Source of the DNA: Fimenecus sp045545735 | GTDB lineage: Bacteria > Bacillota > Clostridia > Oscillospirales > Acutalibacteraceae | DNA: 13,476 nt | Assembly: GCA_045545735.1 (NCBI GenBank) | Contig: JAZQBM010000002.1 | Location: forward strand, 1-13,476 | Direction: 5' to 3' | Part shown: piece after piece, positions 1 to 4,925 of the stretch | Position numbering within the stretch: position 1 is the first letter of the stretch | Layout: each line of letters opens with the position of its first letter | Made by a program: the position numbers and the translations under genes | Notes under the pieces: model-generated | Told to the model about the DNA's origin: nothing | The model's database searches: none | Seen by the model: the letters and a program-made list of their open reading frames with translations, nothing else

Positions 1-446
1 GCAAGAATGGTCTTCTTCTGATATTTATCCGAATAAAACGGGGCGATGCCTTGTTTGGTGGAACCGTATTTTTTATCTGCGAGGCGCATTTCTTCAAGCT
101 CATCCATGTCCCTGTGCCAAGGGAGCAAAAGAGAGGCACGATCGCTAATTTTGAGATTTTCGGGAGTAAGTTCAACCCCTTTTGCCATTACATCTTGCAT
201 TTCCATCCAGAGATTTTCGGGATCGAGAGCAACACCGTTTCCCAAAATGTTGACGACACCGCTTCTAAAAATACCCGAAGGCAGAAGATGAAGCGCGAAC
301 TTTCCCTTTTCGTTGATTACTGTATGCCCCGCATTGCCGCCGCCCTGAAAGCGAACGACTACATCATAATCCTCGGTGAGCAAATCGACCATGCGGCCTT
401 TTCCTTCGTCACCCCAGTTGATACCTACGATTGCACAGTTTGCCAT
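1..446 (-). CDS. purA: Adenylosuccinate synthetase, N-terminal part (runs off the left edge)
   Basis: This gene encodes the GTP-dependent cytoplasmic enzyme that joins IMP and aspartate to adenylosuccinate, the first committed step to AMP. The visible 148 residues begin MANCAIVGINWGDEGKGR, the family's P-loop-like WGDEGKG with the catalytic Asp, and continue with GGGNAGHT (catalytic His) and, near residue 130, GSTKQGIAPFYSDK, the IMP-binding segment. GIAP stands where many family members have GIGP. The start is the ATG at 446-444, with a GGAGG ribosome binding site about 8 nt upstream. The purC stop codon lies only 13 nt upstream, so purC and purA are co-transcribed from the promoter near 1349-1377. 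The C-terminal two thirds is outside the window. The identification is secure. Confidence 0.97.
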   Translation of the reverse strand, partial: MANCAIVGINWGDEGKGRMVDLLTEDYDVVVRFQGGGNAGHTVINEKGKFALHLLPSGIFRSGVVNILGNGVALDPENLWMEMQDVMAKGVELTPENLKISDRASLLLPWHRDMDELEEMRLADKKYGSTKQGIAPFYSDKYQKKTIL

Positions 447-459
447 AACCACACCTCCG

Positions 460-1173
460 TTATATATGTTCGCTAAGACGCTTCATCACTTCCGCATAAG
501 CATCTTCCACTCCGCCAAGGTCACGGCGAAATCTGTCTTTATCCAATTTTTCACCGGTTTTGCTGTCCCATAATCTGCAAGTGTCAGGACTGATCTCATC
601 AGCAAGCACGATAGTACCATCGGAAAGTTTTCCGAACTCTAATTTGAAATCTACCAGAGTTACACCGCACTCTGCCCAAAACGCTTTCAACTGTTCATTG
701 ACACCGAAAGCATATTTCTTGATGGTCTCGATTTCTTCTTTGGTCGCCAGCTTCATCGCAACGGCATGATATTCGTCCATCAGCGGATCACCAAGTTCAT
801 CGTTCTTATATGAAAATTCGATGGTAGGAGTTTCAAATACAAATCCTTCGTCCACGCCATAGCGTTTGGAAAAAGATCCGGCAGCAATATTGCGGATAAT
901 GACTTCAAGGGGTACAATGGATACTTTTTTAACAAGCGTTTCACGTTCGCTCAATTCCTCGACATAGTGTGTAGGGATGCCGATTTTCTCAAGACGTTGC
1001 ATCAGCAGATTGCTCATTCGGTTGTTTATGATTCCTTTTCCGACAATTGTTCCTTTCTTGAGCCCGTTGAACGCAGTAGCATCGTCCTTATAGGAAACGA
1101 TTAGAAGTTCCGGATCCTCAGTTGCAAAAACTTTTTTTGCTTTTCCTTCGTAGAGTTGTTCTTTCTTGGTCAT
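460..1173 (-). CDS. purC: Phosphoribosylaminoimidazole-succinocarboxamide (SAICAR) synthase
   Basis: PurC is an ATP-dependent cytoplasmic ligase that condenses CAIR with aspartate to SAICAR in de novo purine synthesis. The 237-residue length is normal for a stand-alone bacterial PurC. It starts MTKKEQLYEGKAKKVF (ATP-binding YEGKAK motif near residue 8) and carries the two family signatures: PLEVIIRNIAAGSFSKR near residues 88-104, and LVDFKLEFG followed by LADEISPDTCRLWD near residues 173-203. A GGAGG ribosome binding site lies 9 nt upstream of the ATG. It is the first gene of a purC-purA transcript that begins at a consensus promoter and passes through two terminator-like hairpins, so transcription is probably controlled by attenuation. 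The identification is secure. Confidence 0.98.
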   Translation of the reverse strand: MTKKEQLYEGKAKKVFATEDPELLIVSYKDDATAFNGLKKGTIVGKGIINNRMSNLLMQRLEKIGIPTHYVEELSERETLVKKVSIVPLEVIIRNIAAGSFSKRYGVDEGFVFETPTIEFSYKNDELGDPLMDEYHAVAMKLATKEEIETIKKYAFGVNEQLKAFWAECGVTLVDFKLEFGKLSDGTIVLADEISPDTCRLWDSKTGEKLDKDRFRRDLGGVEDAYAEVMKRLSEHI

Positions 1174-1207
1174 ATCTATGTACCTCCAAATTTTAATAAC
1201 GACTTTG

Positions 1208-1263
1208 AAAAAAAAAGGGCAATGATGCTTTAATGCATAAACATTAAAGACGCCATTGCCCTT
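1208..1263 (-). terminator. Promoter-distal leader terminator/attenuator of purC-purA
   Basis: Read on the minus strand, AAGGGCAATG (1263-1254) pairs with CATTGCCCTT (1224-1215). After a small internal loop the stem continues with CTTTAATG against CATTAAAG and is followed directly by a run of about nine U. It lies inside the purC 5' leader, about 35 nt upstream of the purC start, so it would stop transcription before the gene unless disrupted. No aptamer was recognised. Its 5' arm nearly duplicates that of the upstream hairpin (1296-1333). Confidence 0.8.
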
Positions 1264-1284
1264 ATAAGTTATTAAGTTGTTGCC

Positions 1285-1333
1285 AAAAAAAGAGACAAAG
1301 ACACTTCGAGCTTGTAACTCAAAGACGCCTTTG
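1285..1333 (-). terminator. Promoter-proximal leader hairpin of purC-purA, terminator-like
   Basis: On the minus strand CAAAGGCGTCTTTGAG (1333-1318) folds onto CTCGAAGTGTCTTTG (1310-1296), giving about 15 pairs with several G-U pairs and one bulged C. The loop is 7 nt. A spacer of about 4 nt is followed by seven U (1291-1285). It begins only about 10 nt after the expected transcription start, so it could act as a first attenuator or as an RNA-stabilising hairpin. Confidence 0.65.
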
Positions 1334-1348
1334 CCTTTTTACCTGAAT

Positions 1349-1377
1349 AGTATACTCTTTTCAGTGCAATTTGTCAA
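1349..1377 (-). promoter_or_regulatory. Consensus sigma-A promoter of the purC-purA operon
   Basis: On the minus strand TTGACA (1377-1372) and TATACT (1354-1349) are separated by exactly 17 nt. The -35 is perfect and the -10 has one deviation. Transcription should start near 1342, giving a leader of about 170 nt before purC. A promoter this strong fits control by downstream attenuation or by a repressor. No PurR box was recognised. Confidence 0.85.
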
Positions 1378-1439
1378 CTACTTAGAGAAAGGTTTTGAAA
1401 AAATTCGGTTTGTCGTCAAATCCTTTTTGAATGACACAT

Positions 1440-1485
1440 ATTGAGTATTCATAAGGGATTTGACCTGTGAATACTCAATTTTTTT
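1440..1485 (+). terminator. Intrinsic terminator built around a copy of the 18-nt repeat
   Basis: ATTGAGTATTCA (1440-1451) pairs perfectly with TGAATACTCAAT (1468-1479) and is followed by seven T on the plus strand. The left arm plus loop contains the repeat GAGTATTCATAAGGGATT. No plus-strand gene lies upstream of it, so it may be a relic of a mobile element end, or it may insulate the exporter from the purine promoter region. Confidence 0.6.
1443..1460 (-). repeat. 18-nt repeat, copy A (inverted relative to copies B and C)
   Basis: The minus strand reads AATCCCTTATGAATACTC, identical to copy B at 3513-3530 and one mismatch from copy C at 13441-13458. Copies A and B are in opposite orientation and bracket the ABC exporter and the truncated LytTR gene. 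This copy is embedded in a terminator stem. Confidence 0.75.
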
Positions 1486-1743
1486 GCTTAAAATAGAGTT
1501 TTATGTTTAATTTAATAGTTTTTATGTATCGTCGCATTCCTTTCGGAGTGTGACTTTTTTCTGGGTTTTAGGGCTGCCTCTAACAAGTGGGATTTGTATG
1601 CACAAATCCAGTGCTTGCTAAGACTTATCCCTCGCTTTTTACTGTTTTTTGTTAGTTTGCTAAAGCATTGTTTCACTTCCTTTACTAAAAATTTTGCATT
1701 AAAAAATCCTCATACTGAAACTTAAAGTACAAGGATATGTAAT
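1486..1743. other. Intergenic stretch without a gene; one terminator and a short hairpin
   Basis: No credible coding sequence was found here. The stretch holds the terminator-like hairpin at 1532-1560 and a perfect 8-bp inverted repeat GGATTTGT/ACAAATCC around 1589-1608 with a 4-nt loop and no T-run. The rest is AT-rich DNA leading to the exporter promoter region. Confidence 0.5.
1532..1560 (+). terminator. Second plus-strand intrinsic terminator upstream of the exporter
   Basis: TCGCATTCC (1532-1540) pairs with GGAGTGTGA (1545-1553), nine pairs including two G-U, around a TTTC loop. C plus six T follow. With the hairpin at 1440-1485 it makes a tandem terminator pair with no plus-strand gene upstream. 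Confidence 0.55.
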
Positions 1744-1773
1744 TTGAAATATAGGGTGTTAATGTGATATACT
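1744..1773 (+). promoter_or_regulatory. Possible distal promoter of the ABC exporter
   Basis: TTGAAA (1744-1749) and TATACT (1768-1773) are 18 nt apart, a plausible sigma-A promoter. It lies upstream of the putative LytTR operator, so it would need to read through it. It is an alternative to the promoter at 1818-1848. Confidence 0.35.
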
Positions 1774-1780
1774 TTTTATA

Positions 1781-1812
1781 ACCGATGAGATACGATAAAT
1801 GACCGATTAGAT
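1781..1812 (+). promoter_or_regulatory. Putative LytTR operator: two direct repeats 21 bp apart
   Basis: ACCGATGAGAT (1781-1791) and ACCGATTAGAT (1802-1812) are direct repeats with one mismatch, offset by exactly 21 bp (two helical turns). Paired direct repeats about 21 bp apart are the known arrangement for LytTR-type regulators. They sit just upstream of the proximal exporter promoter, and the remnant of a LytTR gene lies at the end of the same operon. Assigning that regulator family is an inference from these facts. Confidence 0.6.
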
Positions 1813-1817
1813 AAAAA

Positions 1818-1848
1818 TTAACATTTCCTCTTTTACATTTGCTATGAT
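1818..1848 (+). promoter_or_regulatory. Proximal exporter promoter, weak -35
   Basis: TTAACA (1818-1823) and TATGAT (1843-1848) are separated by 19 nt, longer than the optimum. That fits a promoter needing an activator bound at the direct repeats 1781-1812. Transcription would start near 1855, with the AAGGAGG ribosome binding site shortly after. Confidence 0.45.
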
Positions 1849-1879
1849 GGTACTGCAAATAAAAAGGAGGCTAACGTAA

Positions 1880-2608
1880 ATGCAAGAAATAAAAACAGTT
1901 GAACTTGTCAAAAGATACAAAAATCTTACTGCTGTGAATAAGCTCAATTTAGAAATACATCAAGGAGAACTATTTTCTCTGTTAGGTGTTAACGGAGCAG
2001 GAAAAACCACAACAATAAAGATGTTAACCTGTATAACAAAACCAACGGATGGCGATGCATTTATAGGTGGATACAGTATAACCAAACAGCCCGAACAGGT
2101 TAAGCGATTGATTAGTGTATCACCTCAGGAAACTGCAGTAGCTCCGAATCTTTCTGTAAAGGAAAACCTTGAATTAATGTGTGGTATTCATGGTTTTTCT
2201 AAAGAAAAAAGCAATGCAAAAATCAAAGAGCTTACCGAGCAATTTGCTGTAGATTCTGTTTTGAAGAGAAAGGCGGGTAAGCTATCGGGTGGATGGCAAC
2301 GCCGTGTAAGTATTGCTATGGCACTTATCAGTGAACCGAAAATTCTGTTTTTAGATGAGCCTACTCTTGGTTTGGATGTTATTGCACGGCATGAACTTTG
2401 GGATATGATTCGCTCGTTGAAGGGCAAAGTAACCGTTATTCTTACAACACATTATATGGAAGAAGCAGAATCGCTTTCTGACCGCATAGGCATCATGAAA
2501 GACGGTAATCTTCTTGCTGTAGGAACTACAGAAGAATTAAAGCTAATGACAGGTACAAATAACTTTGAATCAGCCTTCGTTTCTATAGTGAAGGAGGGTG
2601 CATTATGA
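1880..2608 (+). CDS. ABC transporter ATP-binding protein (ABC-2 exporter type)
   Basis: This is the cytoplasmic ATPase of a two-component ABC exporter, energising the permease encoded by the next gene. Its 242 residues show Walker A GVNGAGKTT (36-44), Q-loop Gln83, signature LSGGW (135-139, where LSGGM/Q is usual), Walker B ILFLDE (155-160), the D-loop GLD, and the switch His191. An AAGGAGG ribosome binding site lies 8-9 nt before the ATG. The stop overlaps the permease start (ATGA), so the two are translationally coupled. The context (LytTR-type operator upstream, LytTR remnant downstream) resembles peptide or drug-responsive exporters of Firmicutes. The substrate cannot be read from the sequence. 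Confidence 0.95.
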   Translation: MQEIKTVELVKRYKNLTAVNKLNLEIHQGELFSLLGVNGAGKTTTIKMLTCITKPTDGDAFIGGYSITKQPEQVKRLISVSPQETAVAPNLSVKENLELMCGIHGFSKEKSNAKIKELTEQFAVDSVLKRKAGKLSGGWQRRVSIAMALISEPKILFLDEPTLGLDVIARHELWDMIRSLKGKVTVILTTHYMEEAESLSDRIGIMKDGNLLAVGTTEELKLMTGTNNFESAFVSIVKEGAL

Positions 2609-3336
2609 GAATGTTGACATTTGCAAAAAGGTGTACAAAGGAGATTCTACGCGACCCGATAAACCTTGCTTTCGGTCTCGGTTTTCCTTTGGTGTTACTA
2701 TTACTTCTGAGTAGCTTGCAGAAAAATATCCCCGCAGAATTGTTTGATATTGATACACTTACCCCCGGAATTACTGTGTTCGGGCTGTCATTCATGACAC
2801 TTTTTTCTGCAACGCTGATTGCCAAAGACCGAGAAAGTGCTTTTTTGCAAAGATTATACGCAACACCACTTACAGGTTTTGATTTTATTCTTGGCTATAT
2901 GCTACCTCTTTTACCTCTTGCCATTAGTCAGACAATCATTTGTTACCTGTTTGCGATTCCTCTGGGCTTGACGGTCAGCATAAACATTGTTTATGCAATA
3001 ATAGGTATAATACCAATGGCTGTTTTAAATATTGCATTAGGGCTTTTGTGTGGAAGTATCTTTGGTGTTAAACAAGTCGGCGGTATTTGCGGTGCATTAC
3101 TTACTAATCTCTCTGCATGGTTATCCGGAGTATGGTTTGATTTGAAACTTGTGGGTGGATTTTTCGAAAAAATTGCGAATGTGCTACCGTTTGTTCACGC
3201 AGCAGAAATGGAAAAAGCTTTATTCAGCGGAAACTTTGAGCTTACCATAACTCACGTTATGCCCATTATTCTGTACAGTGTATTTATAACTGCGATAGCT
3301 GTTCTCAGCTTTCTCAGACAAATGAAAAAACAATAA
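2605..3336 (+). CDS. ABC-2 type transporter permease
   Basis: This 243-residue integral membrane protein should dimerise and pair with the ATPase encoded just upstream. About six hydrophobic segments are visible, near residues 20-38, 54-73, 94-120, 125-150, 157-177 and 218-236. After the second comes KDRESAFLQRLYATPL (74-89), the coupling-helix region typical of ABC-2 permeases that contacts the ATPase. The start overlaps the ATPase stop by 4 nt, and a GGAGGG ribosome binding site lies within the upstream gene. The length is normal for the compact members of the family. The substrate is unknown; resistance or export of a small hydrophobic compound or peptide is common for relatives but not shown here. 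Confidence 0.93.
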   Translation: MRMLTFAKRCTKEILRDPINLAFGLGFPLVLLLLLSSLQKNIPAELFDIDTLTPGITVFGLSFMTLFSATLIAKDRESAFLQRLYATPLTGFDFILGYMLPLLPLAISQTIICYLFAIPLGLTVSINIVYAIIGIIPMAVLNIALGLLCGSIFGVKQVGGICGALLTNLSAWLSGVWFDLKLVGGFFEKIANVLPFVHAAEMEKALFSGNFELTITHVMPIILYSVFITAIAVLSFLRQMKKQ

Positions 3337-3348
3337 GGATTTGATGCG

Positions 3349-3450
3349 ATGAAATACAAACTCATTATAGATAAAGATGCGGACGAAGAGATAATTGCAA
3401 AGGTTCACGCTCCCTCTTCTCTGACTAAGCAGATAGAAAATCTTGTCTGA
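3349..3450 (+). pseudogene. Truncated LytTR-family regulator, first 33 codons only
   Basis: Twelve nt after the permease stop, a short frame starts MKYKLIIDKDADEEIIAKVH and ends at a stop after 33 codons (…TKQIENLV). This resembles the N-terminal segment of the small LytTR DNA-binding regulators often encoded beside such exporters, which are normally about 140-150 residues. The LytTR DNA-binding domain itself is missing. Similarity to the family ends close to the stop at 3448-3450, where unrelated DNA carrying the 18-nt repeat begins, so the gene was probably cut by a rearrangement or insertion. The family call rests on remembered similarity of a short segment. Confidence 0.65.
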
Positions 3451-3512
3451 GGGCAGTTTCTTTTTGTCAGAATCAGCCCTAATAGTAATGGCAATAAACA
3501 CCACCATTAAGT

Positions 3513-3530
3513 AATCCCTTATGAATACTC
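3513..3530 (+). repeat. 18-nt repeat, copy B
   Basis: AATCCCTTATGAATACTC is identical to the minus strand of copy A (1443-1460). Copy C (13441-13458) matches at 17 of 18 positions, and the match continues past the repeat as CGGACCA here against CGCACCA there. The sequence begins about 60 nt after the point where the LytTR gene breaks off. Confidence 0.75.
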
Positions 3531-3547
3531 GGACCATAAAAACAAAG

Positions 3548-3579
3548 TCAGGAAACACTATGTGTTCCCTGGCTTTTTT
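3548..3579 (+). terminator. Intrinsic terminator downstream of the exporter region
   Basis: CAGGAAACAC (3549-3558) pairs with GTGTTCCCTG (3562-3571), 9 of 10 pairs around a 3-nt loop, followed by GC and six T. It would end plus-strand transcripts from the exporter operon. Confidence 0.75.
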
Positions 3580-3633
3580 CTTTATTCTGTATGGGTTTGT
3601 GGGGTTACGAAAATTTGTCCGAATCGAGAAAGT

Positions 3634-3685
3634 GACGGTTCACCCTATAACCTTTTCGGCGGCGAACCGTCGGCAAAACCGACGG
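3634..3685. repeat. Two overlapping, mutually exclusive hairpins
   Basis: GACGGTTC (3634-3641) pairs with GAACCGTC (3664-3671), extended by CC/GG. The segment CCGTCGG (3667-3673) can instead pair with CCGACGG (3679-3685) around a CAAAA loop. CCGTC is shared, so only one hairpin can form at a time. Neither is followed by a T-run. The function is unknown; a replication or transfer origin or an RNA switch of a mobile element are possibilities. Confidence 0.5.
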
Positions 3686-3780
3686 CGGAGAGATTATTCA
3701 CAAAAATCCAATTTCTAACTCTACGCTAGGTAATAGTCAGGAATTTTTGTATCTATTGCGTTTCAAGACACGGTGTTTTT

Positions 3781-3818
3781 AGTTAATTCTTATCGCTCTA
3801 AACCGTTAAGAATTAACT
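3781..3818. repeat. Perfect 12-bp inverted repeat
   Basis: AGTTAATTCTTA (3781-3792) and TAAGAATTAACT (3807-3818) are perfect complements around a 14-nt loop, with short T-runs on both sides (5 T before, 4 T after) on the plus strand. On the minus strand, the direction of the AraC gene ending at 4004, no U-run follows, so it is a poor terminator for that gene. It may be a weak plus-strand terminator or a protein-binding site. Confidence 0.5.
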
Positions 3819-4003
3819 TTTGTCGAATGGATTTAGTTTTTATTATGTATTGTCGTTTAAAAAAATTGAACGGAAAATATGTGATTTTTATCGGTTTAGA
3901 CTGCACTTTGAAGATTGTAAAAATTGCATTATTTAAGTTACCAAATCGGTTTTTGCTCTTTTTCGTTTTTAAAAGGTTTATAATATTCAATTATATATTA
4001 GTT

Positions 4004-4783
4004 TTATCCAAACAACTCTCTGTATTGAACAGGGTAATATCCTGTGTGTTGTTTAAAACGTCTTATGAAATTCGGATAGTCGTTGAATCCGCATTCCGTG
4101 CATATCTGCAGCACGGTCATGTCTGTGTGCTCAAGCAGTTTTTTTGCATATTCAAAGCGCATATTGTTCAGATAAACTTTGAAGTTTATTCCTTTTTCTG
4201 CCTTGAATAGCCGTGAAAAATATGTGGGTGCAAGTGCAACCTCGTTGGCAACATCTTCAAGTTTAAGCTCATTTCTGAAATTGTTGAGAACATATAACTC
4301 CGCTTTGTTTATTGCGGAAAGTTCCCTGACTGGTTCGTCATCTGAAGTTTCTTTTTTAAGTTTTGCAATAATGGCGTTGAGCAACAATTCGGAAAAATCC
4401 TTATCATTTATATTGTTGCAGAGTTCGTCAAGCAAAACTTCAAAGCAAAGTTTGGTTTCTCCGCTTACTTTCAGAAATACCGGCGAGTTTTTTGTGAGGC
4501 TCTGCAGAAAAGTCTGATTGCAGATATCGCCCGAGAACATAACATTATAAAGTTCGGCATCCTTGATATCCACATAGTGAAAGTCAAGCGGAGTCAAGAA
4601 AAACAAATTGCCCGGTTCTATTTCATATTCGGTTCCGTCAACCGTATATGTACCGTTGCCCGAAACAATAAACTCCAGCTCATAAAAATCGTGAAAATGC
4701 GTTTCTATAAAAGTGTTTTCTTGCTTTTTGGTTGCACTGAGGTAGCCGTTTTCTATAAATCTGCTCTTTGTATATTTCTGCAT
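4004..4783 (-). CDS. AraC-family transcriptional regulator with cupin sensor domain
   Basis: This 259-residue cytoplasmic DNA-binding protein has an N-terminal cupin-type ligand domain (about 20-95; HFHDFYEL at 29-36, and the EPGNLFFL turn near 57-64). A C-terminal AraC-type double helix-turn-helix follows (about 160-256): first HTH LEDVANEVALAPTYFSRLFK near 175-194, second LQICTECGFNDYPNFIRRFK near 225-244, then the typical Y.P..YR end. The start is supported by an AAGGAAG ribosome binding site. It is divergent from the kinase-isomerase-mannosidase operon, so it most likely senses a sugar from the locus and controls it. The repeated half-sites at 4825-4855 and 9410-9461 are its probable targets. 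One half-site overlaps its own promoter, which suggests autoregulation. Confidence 0.93.
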   Translation of the reverse strand: MQKYTKSRFIENGYLSATKKQENTFIETHFHDFYELEFIVSGNGTYTVDGTEYEIEPGNLFFLTPLDFHYVDIKDAELYNVMFSGDICNQTFLQSLTKNSPVFLKVSGETKLCFEVLLDELCNNINDKDFSELLLNAIIAKLKKETSDDEPVRELSAINKAELYVLNNFRNELKLEDVANEVALAPTYFSRLFKAEKGINFKVYLNNMRFEYAKKLLEHTDMTVLQICTECGFNDYPNFIRRFKQHTGYYPVQYRELFG

Positions 4784-4804
4784 AAGCCCACTTCCTTTTG
4801 CTCT

Positions 4805-4833
4805 ATTTTAACTTGTCTGATAATAAAAATCAA
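4805..4833 (-). promoter_or_regulatory. Promoter of the AraC-family regulator
   Basis: On the minus strand TTGATT (4833-4828) and TAAAAT (4810-4805) are separated by 17 nt, and transcription would start near 4798, about 15 nt before the start codon. The -35 overlaps the distal regulator half-site (4825-4834), so binding there should affect the regulator's own expression. Confidence 0.6.
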
Positions 4834-4855
4834 TACAAAGGCAAAAAAAGACAAT
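4825..4855 (+). promoter_or_regulatory. Putative AraC operator of the kinase operon: two half-sites 21 bp apart
   Basis: AAAAATCAAT (ending 4834) and AAAAAGACAAT (ending 4855) are direct repeats with an exact 21-bp period. The proximal copy covers the -35 position of the promoter whose -10 TATAAT starts at 4877, as expected for a class II AraC activator. The 15-mer GCAAAAAAAGACAAT occurs again, identically, at 9426-9440 in front of the second mannosidase gene. Linking it to the adjacent regulator is an inference. Confidence 0.65.
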
Positions 4856-4876
4856 GCAGGATTCTGACATGCAAAG

Positions 4877-4882
4877 TATAAT
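4877..4882 (+). promoter_or_regulatory. -10 box of the kinase-isomerase-mannosidase operon
   Basis: A perfect TATAAT stands here with no recognisable -35 hexamer at 16-18 nt spacing (ATGCAG at that position), which is typical of activator-dependent promoters. Transcription would start near 4889, so the in-frame ATG at 4896 would be only about 7 nt from the RNA end and have no ribosome binding site. Confidence 0.7.
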
Positions 4883-4925
4883 AAAATCATAATCAATGGA
4901 ACGTATTAGACAGGAGGTGTCAGTT

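Larger units (their letters stand above)
3451..4003. other. Gene-free stretch with mobile-element-like structure
   Basis: No credible protein was found; the open frames have low-complexity or hairpin-driven translations and no ribosome binding sites. From left to right it holds the 18-nt repeat copy B, an intrinsic terminator (3548-3579), two overlapping hairpins (3634-3685), and a perfect 12-bp inverted repeat (3781-3818), followed by AT-rich DNA up to the end of the AraC gene. The left half probably belongs to the element that truncated the LytTR gene. Confidence 0.5.

Noticed and set aside
1174..1348. A known purine, PRPP or ppGpp riboswitch in the purC leader
   Set aside because: I could not match the conserved cores of these aptamers; only the two hairpins are visible. 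It is kept as an unclassified attenuator.
3220..3558. Minus-strand frame of 112 codons over the exporter end and the repeat
   Set aside because: It overlaps the permease gene and the LytTR stump antisense, has no ribosome binding site, and resembles no protein I recognise apart from the repeat-derived VFIRD stretch.
3521..3718. Plus-strand frame of 65 codons over the terminator and hairpins
   Set aside because: It runs through an intrinsic terminator and two hairpins and lacks a ribosome binding site. Its composition looks non-coding.
3773..4210. Plus-strand frame of 145 codons
   Set aside because: It lies partly antisense to the AraC gene, begins in the 12-bp inverted repeat region, and is Phe/Leu/Ile-rich as expected from AT-rich non-coding DNA.
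4896..4925. ATG at 4896 as the start of the ROK kinase
   Set aside because: It has no ribosome binding site, lies about 7 nt from the predicted transcription start, and adds ten residues containing the Shine-Dalgarno sequence. Family similarity starts at the ATT codon at 4926.
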